Origin: Notospermus geniculatus
Lineage: Eukaryota; Nemertea; Pilidiophora; Heteronemertea; Lineidae
NCBI GenBank assembly: GCA_002633025.1
Contig: NMRB01000017.1
Location: forward strand, 158,919-222,918
Length of the DNA stretch: 64,000 bases
Reading direction: 5' to 3'
Below, in pieces: positions 55,401 to 64,000 of the stretch; the stretch's first letter is position 1; every line of letters starts with the position of its first letter. A program made the translations under genes and the position numbers. Below the pieces are notes generated by a model. The model did not search any database. It was not told the origin of the DNA and saw only the letters and a list, made by a program, of their open reading frames with translations.

Positions 55401-55981
55401 ATTGCGGCTGTAAAGGAGGAGAAGACAGCTCCTGTGGTATCGCGCTCCTAAAGCATGCATGTCAGACATGGCCAGTTTCGCCAACAGTTCCGAATCTCTC
55501 AACCTTTTGGCGCATTCCCTAACATGGGCATCGATTATGGTCGTCATTGCCGCATGCATGTGGCCATCCTTAAATCCGCAGAAGAAGCAAGGGATACTAT
55601 TTGGCTTAGGGGGTGTAGTGTCCAGCACAAGCCGTGTCCTCTTTGGGGAAGAAGGACAGTTTTCTTTATTTCCTTCTTTTTTCGCCACTTCAGATGACTT
55701 TCTCCTGTGTCTGTCAAGCCCCCGAACAAGCTTGGTTCGTGTCAGTTTCAGATAGCAATACTTATGATACACGGCTGCATTGCGTTTTAGGTATTCAAAA
55801 TGCTATCACCACCGTCCAGTGTCTGAGGATTAAGTCCGAATGGCAAACGGATATCATTTTCAAGGAATTGCTTGATGTTTTCAGTCACATATTCATACCC
55901 AGATGTTGTAGGATGAATCAACGGTTTATCTTTTGCGCACTGCTGGCAAATAAAACATAGGTTCCAGTTAGTGCTGGCCAT
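52490..55981 (-). CDS. Exon 1: unknown N-terminal region plus nuclease N-domain-like part
   Basis: The order on the minus strand is as follows. First NWNLCFICQQ with paired cysteines, then (after a T-run frameshift near 55800) YLKRNAAVYHKYCYLKLTR and a Cys/His segment CFFCGFKDGHMH. A TAA at about 55179 precedes a 708-codon open frame (55145-53019) with RETPLPIYNSLKLYVKTRKK, FEEDGVVCPGNVHKGVFTTS, KQIEWDDPDFGENEFVIMLG and GLHIEMGLLKMLGDWLDGCG. A frameshift near 53110 leads to GDLKEFFAHENAPEPPAI and the nuclease N-domain candidates: D73 in VIDG, D116 in VFD, then KEQARTERGNGIRRR, a basic arch-like stretch, and EEAD at 211-214 of the last frame. The exon ends CG|GTAATC. Three lesions in 3.5 kb imply a decaying copy, or sequencing errors in homopolymers. 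Confidence 0.65.
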
Positions 55982-57106
55982 TTCGTCTTGTTCCTTGCTG
56001 CTAGCTCATACAAACGGTATAGTGTGAATAAGCCATGCCAACCTGATGAAGGTCTGAAAAGAAAAGAAAAAAATCAGTGTTTGTAATGAATCATGTCAAA
56101 TAATTGTACTTCCTCCTCAAATAATGGTGATCGTTTCCGAAATGATATCGTCATCCCTACCAGGTAACGGGCCCGAAACTTTGATCGACGTGACGGAGTG
56201 CGAATTGCAGTGTGTGAGCACAATAGCTCATTTCATTGAACATGCTTTTTAAAGCCATTCGGTCAGAAAAAAATATTTACCATCAAAATCATTTTTGAAT
56301 CAAGCCTACACTGAATCAAAAATATGCTTTTACATCGTAGGCTTCCTCTTGTATTCTGAAATAAAATTAGACCGGTTGTAATCTAGGATGATCTCTTCGA
56401 TAACTGCTCAAATTCTCACCATTTTCGCATTAAAGCTATTGGTGGTGCGGTGATCAAAACTTGGAATAATAAGTTTTCTGATTATTTTCTACGTATTAGC
56501 AAAGCCAGGACAATCCAACAAAAATAACATTTTTTATGGAATGTTCACTGTTCCGTAACATTTTCAGGCAAGGAAGACATTCTCTTGGTGTATCTTTCCC
56601 TCACATTCTCTCATTTTATATAAACTTACCACTTTTTTTTCTATTATAAGTCATAAATCGGACAAATCGGTGTAACACATGCACGTCTAATGCGAATTTG
56701 GCGGGAAAAGTCGAAAGAACGGGATGAAACGAGTGGGAAATGAGCGGGAAGTCCACATGTCGCATCCTTTCCAGCCCAACAGCAGCATCAGGTAACAACA
56801 GTGACGTCGTGACGTAAGATCGGATCACGTCATGATCCGTGACGTGAAGACCTTTGACGTCATGATCCTTAAGTTTAAAACCCTTTTTCTGAGAATTGAA
56901 GTAATATATTTCTCTCCAACCCAGGCGTATTTTCACACTAAAAGAAAATGCTTCGAACTAACAGATAAATCGTTTCCATGGCAACCGTACAAGAAAAACA
57001 CATAAAAACAGTATATCACTAACTGCAATATTAATCATTTGCACGTTGATTACGTAAAAGAAACAGTCATTTAAGAGGAAAAACCATTTCTCTTTAAAGT
57101 ACTGAA
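55982..57106. other. No supported gene; upstream region of the nuclease-like gene
   Basis: No coding sequence recognised. At 56797-56870 there are several TGACG/CGTCA words (GTGACGTCGTGACGT, CACGTCATG, TGACGTCATG) within about 75 bases, which would fit CREB/ATF-type sites. A promoter role for the minus-strand gene that starts at 55981 is speculative. Confidence 0.35.
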
Positions 57107-57215
57107 TGGTTGGCCGGCGGCCATTTTGAAATCCAAGATGGTGGCCAACAGAGAGTGCCGTTTTCTTGGCACCCGTCCCAGAAATAAAGTAGCAGTCATA
57201 AAATATCTCTATCAC
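57107..57215 (-). repeat. Copy of the GACGGGTGCCAAGAAAA module
   Basis: In reverse orientation it carries TTTATTTCTGGGACGGGTGC, CAAGAAAACGGCACTCTCTG and TTGGCCACCATCTTGGATTT, matching the modules that start at 48852 and 49378. Confidence 0.8.
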
Positions 57216-57699
57216 ACTTGGAACAGATTCACTAAATCCAAATTTCCAGGAAGTGTCAACCAGGAGTTAAAGTAGTGTCAACAACATATAAGTGTTAACT
57301 AAGAGTTAATCAGTAGACGGAGTTAAGGGTTTAGGTTAACACTTTTTCAAGGGTTACACTTGGGTTACCTCGGTATCAGGGTTTGATTTGACCTCACCCA
57401 CTGACGTGCTGTCAACACACGTGTGCGACAACGCTCGTATGTCTGCTCCGCTCTAGTTCATGTACGTATAAATTCTCGCTGTGGTGACCACAAATAAAAG
57501 TCGACATCTATTAAAATGTTGTGGGCAGATGTGTATCTGGTGTATCTAGCGCAGGGTTATGTGTACATTCATGAACACAGTAACTCCTGATGTGAACACC
57601 AGATTTAAACCCAGATTACGGACAATCAATGAACATTTGCCTCCGTATGTTTGTCGCCGATAGCAGCGCGCAAACAATACTATGTATGTGCACCCTTAA
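57216..57699. other. No supported gene
   Basis: A GTGTTAAC-/GAGTTAA-rich stretch lies at 57265-57370 (AGTGTCAACCAGGAGTTAA, AGTGTTAACTAAGAGTTAAT). No coding domain recognised. Confidence 0.4.
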
Positions 57700-58336
57700 A
57701 GCTGACGTGAACGAACAAAAAGCCCCCATGCGACGAGCAAGAGAATTGCAAACGCCCTGTAAACACCGCAAACGAAGGCTCAGAACATGATAGACCCCAC
57801 GAGGCCAGGAGGGCGCCACCTTATTTTTCTTCGAGCTGTCGGGGTGTCAACATCCTCTGGTGAGCTCCTGCTGAACACTTGCTTTGAAAGCAAAAATTTT
57901 GATCCAGCTGGGAATCGAACCTGCGCCTTGTTATCTCTGTTCGATCGTCTTCCCCATTCGGCCACCGAACTTGTTGGAAGACTTCTCATGTTTTCCCTTA
58001 TTCGTAGTATTATTACGTAAGTCGAAGGCCTACGTATATGACAAACACAAATCATGTCTCTGTCAGCTGGCTCGTTGGCCGAGTGGATAGAGTGGTGGAT
58101 TACAAATCAGAAGTTTGACAGTTCGAATCCCGTCTAAATGACTATAATTTTTTCCTTCGATTGGTGCGAGAGGTATCCGGAGATGTTGACGGCTCTGTTG
58201 CCTAAAGGCAAATAAGGTGGCGCCCTCCTGGCCTCGTGGGGAATATCATGTTCTGAGCCTTCGTTTGAGGTGTTTGCAAGGCGTTTGCAATTCTCTTGCT
58301 CGTCGCATGGGGGCTTTTTGTTCGTTCACGTCAGCT
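57700..58336. mobile_element. TTAA-flanked foldback element enclosing two opposed tRNA-like sequences
   Basis: TTAA at 57696-57699 and 58337-58340 flanks ends AGCTGACGTGAACGAACAAA and its mirror. The arms match for about 130 bases up to GGCGCCACCTTATTT/AAATAAGGTGGCGCC. Inside are two tRNA-like heads: on the minus strand at about 57895-57975 (GGTGGCCGAATGGGGAAGAC … GGTTCGATTCCCAGC) and on the plus strand at 58064-58133 (GTTGGCCGAGTGGATAGAGT … AGTTCGAATCCCGTC). Each head faces inward, with a related body (GGATGTTGAC / AGATGTTGAC) between it and the arm. Thus it looks like two SINEs, tails outward, framed by near-identical arms. Confidence 0.7.
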
Positions 58337-58344
58337 TTAATATT

Positions 58345-58712
58345 AGTAAATGCACAGCTAATAAAAACTTAAATATTTCCCAAAATCTTCAGTGGATTAA
58401 CTTTTGCTTTTTATCGTAGATATTTAGGGCCTTAAGACACATTTTGAGACAAAAATTACCTTGATTTCTGATAATCCAATATATTTGACTTGTGATAAAA
58501 TGCATTTCGGGCAAAAGTTTGAAATTTCCATTAAAAAGTGTAATTTTTTATCGGTCATTTCATCGGAACCAAACCAACGTCACCTCAAAGCCTGTTTGTT
58601 TCCCAGCCAAATGTTTTTCCAAGTTTAAAAAATTCGGTGGTGAACAAACGTTACAGAGCATTTTCCAAAATGAATTGCGTTCGGTTTTCCAGTCAGCCCA
58701 GGGCTATTCCTG
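58345..58712. other. No supported gene
   Basis: AT-rich stretch with no recognisable domain, RNA gene or element end before the TIR at 58713. Confidence 0.4.
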
Positions 58713-59643
58713 CCGAGTATGGCAAGCCGTTTGTTCATTATTTCCAAAAACTTAGTTTTTGCTCCAGAAACTAGGTTTCTGACTTCAAAAACTAAGTTTC
58801 TGGTCCAGAAACTTAGTTTTTGGACATCTAACTAGTACTTTAGATCCAGAATCTTAGTTTCACGAGCAAAAACTAAGATTCTGCACCAAAAACTAAGTTT
58901 CTGGACCAAAATCTTGGTTTCTGAAGTCAAAAACTTAGTTTCGGGCCAAAAACTTAGTTTCTGCTTGCCAAAACCCAGCTATGGAAAGCTGTTCGTTCAT
59001 TAAAGGCAGAAACCATGTTTCTGACTTCAGAAACTAAGTTTTTGGCCCAGATAGTTTTTGACCATCAATCTTGTACTTTGGAGCCAAAAACTACGTTTCT
59101 GGAACATAAACTAAGTTTCTGGACCAAAAACTTGGTTTATGAAGTCAAAAACTTAGTTTCTGGCAAAAACTTAGTTACTGCCTGAAACTACGTTTTTGCT
59201 AGAAACTAAGTTTTTGACTTCAGAAACCAAGTTTTTGGTCCAGAAACTTAGTTTTTGGTCAAAAACTTAGTTTCTGGATCCAAAATACAAGTTACATGTT
59301 CAAATAGTACGTTTTTGAAGTCAAAAACCTGGTTTCTGAACAAACGGCTTTCCATAACTGTGTTTTTGAAAGCAGAAACTAAGTTTTTGGCCAGAAACTA
59401 AGTTTCTGACTTCAGAAACCAAGAGTTTGGTCCAGAAACCAAGATTTTGGTCCAGAAACTTAGTTTCACGAGCAAAAAACTAAGATTCTGGACCAAAAAC
59501 TAAGTTTCTGGATCCAAAGTACTAGTTAGATGTCCAAAAACTAAGTTTTTGGACCAGAAACGTAGTTTTTGAAGTCAGAAACCTAGTTTCTGGAGCAAAA
59601 ACTAAGTTTCTGGAAATAATGAACAACCGGCTTGCCATACTCG
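58713..59643. mobile_element. Inverted-repeat element filled with palindromic AAACTTAGTTT words
   Basis: The ends CCGAGTATGGCAAGCCGTTT, followed by GTTCATTATTTCC, are mirrored at the right, with flanking GGCTATTCC / GGAATACC also pairing. The interior is an array of dozens of AGAAACTAAGTTTCTGG / AAAAACTTAGTTTTTGG words, most of them self-complementary, at 15-30 base spacing. Two internal copies of the end (near 58980 and 59345, opposite orientations: ATGGAAAGCTGTTCGTTC and its mirror) suggest that a smaller element expanded by nested insertion. No coding sequence. Confidence 0.85.
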
Positions 59644-62509
59644 GAAGGAATACCACGCCACGTAGTGGTCGAGCGGAGACTCTTGTGTTAGCTAGGAAAC
59701 TTTCTCGGCCCAAACCAACCTCAGACCAGGAGGCTTACGTGCCTATGCGTGTGTGCATTCTGCAGTGCTTCACGGGCTCCTTGCAGTGTCGTAATTTTAT
59801 CAGCATATAACACGAAGTTTCGACGAAACTGTCTTTCAATAAAATATTCCGGTGTCAGGATTTGTGACTACTAGTATTCTTTCATTTCCACGTCGGGTGT
59901 ATGTTGTTTAATTTATCCATGCTGATGTTTACGACGATGTTTTGCGCCACGACTGCCGTATGATCCCAGCCTGACAACATGGACGACATGCTAACGAACA
60001 TGACCAACATCCAACTCGGCTAGGCCTATATCCGCCATGTCCTCGGCCCATATCCCCCATTTCCCGATCGGCATTCTGTTTTTTGGTAGGCCCTAACGAA
60101 ACTGTCATTCCTTTTTACATTTTGGCCACAAAAAGCAACTGTCCGAGGACATGGAGGGATGGGGATGGTGTCCGAGAATAGGACCGCCGTCACTGAAAAA
60201 TCTATTCTCGGACACTTTTGGAAGTCAAATTGCGCGAGGCAGAGTGGATTAAAATACATCAAATAAACAGTTTCCGGTTCAGTTTACGTCACTTTCATCA
60301 ATAAAACCTTACATTCGTTCTTTCATGTGGTAGGCCCCTATTGCGGGTCAAAATTGGCCGTGCATGTCTCTTAATAGGCCTAGTGTTGTGTGACATGCGA
60401 CGCGTGGCGGAGACTCCAGAGTCTGCATGCAGACTCAACTGACAACTCTAGTTTAGATCTACCCAACCTGCTGAATATAGATTGTGAATATTCATATTGC
60501 CTGATCAACGATAGTTACTCTTGAGTCGGCTGACACCCTTCTGGCCTGAACACACAGTTAAGGCAGGAGAGACTTGCCACCGGAGCAGGCTAAGCTTCGG
60601 AGTGAACTTCTGAGAAACAGGTACCAAATGCCCCCAGATGAGAGACGCATGCATAAGGTTGTTCAATAATTAATTCATGTACACGCGGTACATCTACTAA
60701 TGCTTTTCCCGTGGTGCTGGCTATTTCTTTGGTAAATTTTCTACTTAGGCGTAGTAGAACTTCCACAGACAGTTCAACCTTTTATTGTAGTATAAATATT
60801 GTTGGTATGACTCATGTTTAACTGATTACCCCTAATCATTTGATCACTATCCTGCATTACTCACGGCTTATAACCATAATCTTCTTGTAATACTTGTACT
60901 AGTAATTCAGATTTTGCTGTCACCTGATTTGTTTTGCGCCGTTGGGTCCGTTCCCGCTCGGGTAGTCTTCCATCGCGGTTTTTGTTTTTGTTTTTGTTTT
61001 GTCCTCTCCAGCCCTTTGTCCTCTGTTAGCGTGGTGGATGGGTGCCTGGGCGGAGGCGTGACCCAAGGGTTCAAATTTATATTTAATCATTTACAATTAT
61101 TTATGCGCATTCAAGGTATGAAACTGGACCTTTGGCAATTTTCAGTCCAAATGCATACAGAACTGTGTTGGAGTATACGTATTAAGTGTTTAGTGTATAT
61201 AGTTTTATTTGGGTATCTTAAATGTTTTGGCACAACACTAACAGGTTATGTCGCGTCACTGTTTTTTTTTAAATAGTTTAACCCCCCGCCGTATGCCATG
61301 GTTATTAACTTCATGCGCATTTTCGGATGTGTTCCTTACATCTCTTTCCTCCTGACCATTATGTCATCAAAGCACCAATACTCTGGTGTTTGTTGGTCCC
61401 AGACGTCTTTGTTCTCTGTACCATATTCATTTTTTCCCTTTTCCTTTGTTTGCTTTCATCCTAACGTGACCGTGGCAGCTCCCCACTTACAGATGTACCG
61501 TGATGCTGGTTGACCTACAACTGTGGAGGGCTTGTATCGGACTATTTCACCTCAAATCGTGTATTCGACGTGGTTCAAAGGTAAACAGTCGCGCCTTCAA
61601 GTTGGTATCTCCTCTGGACCTTACATGACTGCTGCCTGTAACAAATCCGCATTCAGTAACTAAACAGTCAGTCGGCAACGCCCCCGATTCGAGCGTCATT
61701 CTCTTGACACTGTGACGTCCTGTTTACCTCATTAACATAATATTCGCGGCGTTTTCAGCGAGACCAAACCCGACTTCGGAGCGGGCAATATTTTGATATT
61801 CAGCAATAATATATTGATGTGAAGCAGCAAAAGTTGAACAGTTTGGTATTTCCTTTGTTTTAATACCAAATGCCTGCCAAGATATGGTGATAAACTCCCG
61901 TACGGCGAGTTTGAATGAGGACGCACGCACCCAATTCGATGAAATTTTCCAGGGGATTCCCCGCATTTACTGACCGAGTATTCATCGAATACTGCAGGGA
62001 CCAACACCAAAAAGTGGTATTTTGTGGCAAATTCTATTAAGATTGAACGCTGTAAAATTCACGTTCATTTGTTTGTCAACACGCAAACGAGTGCTTTTTT
62101 TCTGAAGGTCGTCAGTCCCCCCGTTGTCACACTGCCGACAAACATTGCCGTAACCCATGGAAACGAAATTGCCGAAAGAGATAAAAACCGATCTCAAAAT
62201 GGTGGTCATTGACCAACATCGCTGAATTTTAATACCCACGTTTAACTTGTATTGGGATTTCATTGTATCCTCAGAGCATCTGTATTCCACCTCAATTTGG
62301 ACAGTGACATACATTCTGGGCGACTCAGGGGAATTATTTACGAGTTGTACGTCGTTATCCGTAAAATTCAGATCAAACCTTCTTGAATCAGCTGATCACT
62401 GACTAATGTATGTCATGTACACAACACAATGCATAGGCCCCATCTGGAAAAGAGTCCTGCGACGGTGTGTGTGTTTATGTGTGTGTATTTATTTCAGTAG
62501 CGGCAAAAC
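59644..62509. other. No supported gene
   Basis: No recognisable domain in any frame. (TTTTTG)n occurs at 60980-61000. The stretch 60900-61520 is pyrimidine-rich on the plus strand, and several open frames there have no protein-like composition. A (GTGT)n tract and a TATTTATTTCAG lie at 62465-62497, just before the LINE homology begins. Confidence 0.4.
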
Positions 62510-64000
62510 GGAGGTTTGACCTTGAAGGCACTAACTTTGAATCAGTTTGGTTTGAATCGATATTTGACCACAGAAAACTATTCCTGGCCCTTTATTACAG
62601 AAGTCCCTCTCAGTCGCCGGCTATCAGAGACCAATTTATGCATTCCTTAGAGAATAGTGTACGAAATGCTATAAATGAAGGTGGTTTAGTTTTTATTGGT
62701 GGAGATTTTAATTGTAGAAGTAAAATGTGGTGGATAGAGGATTCTGACTCTATTGAAGGTGATAAGCTTTATCAGGTGTCAATCTCCTCTTCACTGACCC
62801 AATTAATTCACGAGCCCACTAGAATTACGCCAAACAGTAAATCGTGTTTAGACCTAGTGTTCAGTAACTGCCCGGGCTTGCTAGCCTCTACAGAGGTCAT
62901 TCCCCCAATAGGAGGCTCTGATCATTGTTCAGTCATTGGTAAGATTGTATCCCCTATGCCACCTTTACTACACCACGCGTAAAAAGAATCTGGTACTATA
63001 ATCGAGCGGACATAGTTGGGTTAAACGATGATATCACTAGTTTTGACTGGGATACCATTATTAATGATGATGATCCTCATTCTGCCACAAGATCCTTCTG
63101 TGACAAACTCTTCAGTCTGTTCGATACATACATTCCACACAGAGATAGGGTGATCAAGTCTCATGATATGCCCTGGTTTAATGAGCAAATAAGATCGGCT
63201 ATTAATAAGAGAGATAAGTTATATAAAAGCTTTGTTAAATCCAACAATGCGGAGAGCCATGCACGTTTTAAACTTCAAGCGAAGGTAGTAAGTGATCTCG
63301 TGACCCAGGCTAAAGACCGTCACAAGAACAATTTACTAGAATCACTAAGCTCTTCTAAATCTGGTTCAAAAGACTATTGGTTTTTTATAAAGAAACTTAT
63401 GGGTACGAAATACAGTCCTGCTATCCCCACGCTTGAACATAATGATATGATTGCTGTGAGCGATTTGGACAAGGCGTCTCTTTTACATAGGAAATTCTTA
63501 AATAAGTTTAGTCATGCACATGACGACTCCATTCTCCCCAACTGTCCGTTAAAGATTCATGCCTCTCTCCGCGATATTACCTTTGACCATCATACTTTAC
63601 TAAAGATCTTATTGAGTTTGGACATTTCCAAAAGCGGAGGTACGGACTGTATTTCAAATAAAATGTTGAAAATGGTAGCATACAGCCTTGTCGGCCCACT
63701 TACTGCTCTGTTCCGCAGGTTACTCCATTGTAACACTTTTCCAAATTGTTGGAAGCAGGGCATCATAGTACCTGTTTTTAAGAACAAGGGTTCAACTCAC
63801 TGTATATCTAATTATCGTCCCGTCACTCTCCTCAATTCGTTGTCAAAGATCTTCGAACGTATTATTTATCATAACATCTCGACTTATGTTCAACAGAATA
63901 ATCTACTTTATCCCTATCAATCCGGCTTTATTAAGGGGCACGATACAACTAAACAACTGTTAGATATTACCCATACGATTTTATCCTCACGTCAATCCGG
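62510..64000 (+). pseudogene. LINE ORF2 (APE endonuclease plus start of reverse transcriptase), 5'-truncated, open at window edge
   Basis: Frame 1 (to about 62955) reads RRFDLEGTNFESVWFESIFD, LFLALYYRSPSQSP, LVFIGGDFNCRSKMWW and IGGSDHCSVIG. These are the apurinic-endonuclease motifs, with the GDFN and SDH catalytic blocks; the N-terminal endonuclease strands are missing. A one-base frameshift near 62957 leads to a frame open to 64000: YATFTTPRVKRIWYYNRADI, then MPWFNEQIRSAINKRDKLYK, WKQGIIVPVFKNKG, ISNYRPVTLLNSLSKIFERI and YPYQSGFIKGHDTTKQLL, the first motifs of a non-LTR reverse transcriptase. The catalytic YADD lies beyond the window. It resembles Jockey/CR1/L2-group LINEs; the exact clade is undecided. 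Confidence 0.85.

Larger units (their letters stand above)
49932..55981 (-). pseudogene. Three-exon gene for a FEN1/XPG-like nuclease with CXC tail (frameshifted copy)
   Basis: A large minus-strand gene of about 1,430 codons: exon 1 55981-52490, exon 2 52319-51870, exon 3 50500-49932. Both introns have GT/AG borders, and the codons split by them rejoin correctly. Exon 1 starts MASTNWNLCFICQQC and carries a long unknown region, then an N-terminal nuclease-like part. Exons 1 to 3 together show, in order, VIDGAAM, RIDVVFDRYLEGSLK, HEEADTR, TVDTDVVVFA, FTGCDVTS and GIGKRTAW, matching the acidic cluster and helix-hairpin-helix of structure-specific nucleases FEN1/XPG/GEN1. Exon 3 ends in a cysteine-rich CXC-like domain. 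Lesions: frameshifts near 55800 and 53110, a stop at about 55179, and a 202 bp palindrome in exon 2. The nuclease assignment is my inference from motif order. The family itself appears as uncharacterised repetitive genes in marine animals. Confidence 0.65.

Noticed and set aside
58713-59643. CRISPR-like array of short repeats
   Set aside because: The words are variable palindromes inside a TIR element, not constant repeats with equal spacers.

Overview
This is a 64 kb piece of a repeat-saturated eukaryotic nuclear genome. Reasons: spliced exons with GT/AG borders, tRNA-derived SINEs, a LINE, hAT/pogo/Helitron/MULE/Gypsy remnants and many terminal-inverted-repeat (TIR) elements with clear target-site duplications (TSDs). 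Frequent TAGGCCTA and TACATGTA words, the 'tagctcacc…gtcgtcgtc' repeat and the SINE type fit a marine invertebrate, possibly an echinoderm, hemichordate or cephalochordate; the clade is an inference. Short N runs, several beside G/C homopolymers, mark assembly gaps. I recognise no ordinary single-copy host gene. Nearly every coding stretch is minus-strand and belongs to repetitive, transposon-type families.

Layout: 1-6 kb holds a TIR element, a duplicated block beside an N, a composite G-rich hAT-like element, two pogo-like transposase fragments and a SINE. 6-14 kb holds a tandem repeat, a Gypsy integrase 3' end, foldbacks, an array of palindromic AAACC..GGTTT words and two broken minus-strand gene families. 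14-20 kb holds a 1.0 kb TA-flanked element, a spliced unknown gene split by a 379 bp insertion, and a 632 bp element with a 9 bp TSD. 20-32 kb holds a Helitron fragment, TTAA-flanked elements, a Penelope-like palindrome, a Myb/SANT-like domain and many MITEs. 32-38 kb holds two hAT transposase remnants. 38-49 kb holds a second SINE, the second copy of the 1.0 kb element, a MULE-type C-terminus, a split unknown gene and long marine-type repeats. 49.9-56 kb is the best-preserved gene: three spliced exons, about 1,400 codons, minus strand. 57-60 kb has two large foldback elements, and 62.5-64 kb is the start of a LINE open to the window edge.

The most interesting item is the 49.9-56 kb gene. Across its exon joints it shows the acidic motif series of FEN1/XPG-type flap nucleases (an N-domain Asp, VFD, EEAD, DTD, GCD and a GIGKRTA helix-hairpin-helix), followed by a cysteine-rich CXC-like tail. 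It has small frameshifts, and a 202 bp palindromic element with a 15 bp TSD sits in exon 2. That element and a relative at 23.5 kb share end points, TSD length and a hammerhead-like core. I found no CRISPR array, rRNA gene or intact tRNA gene.
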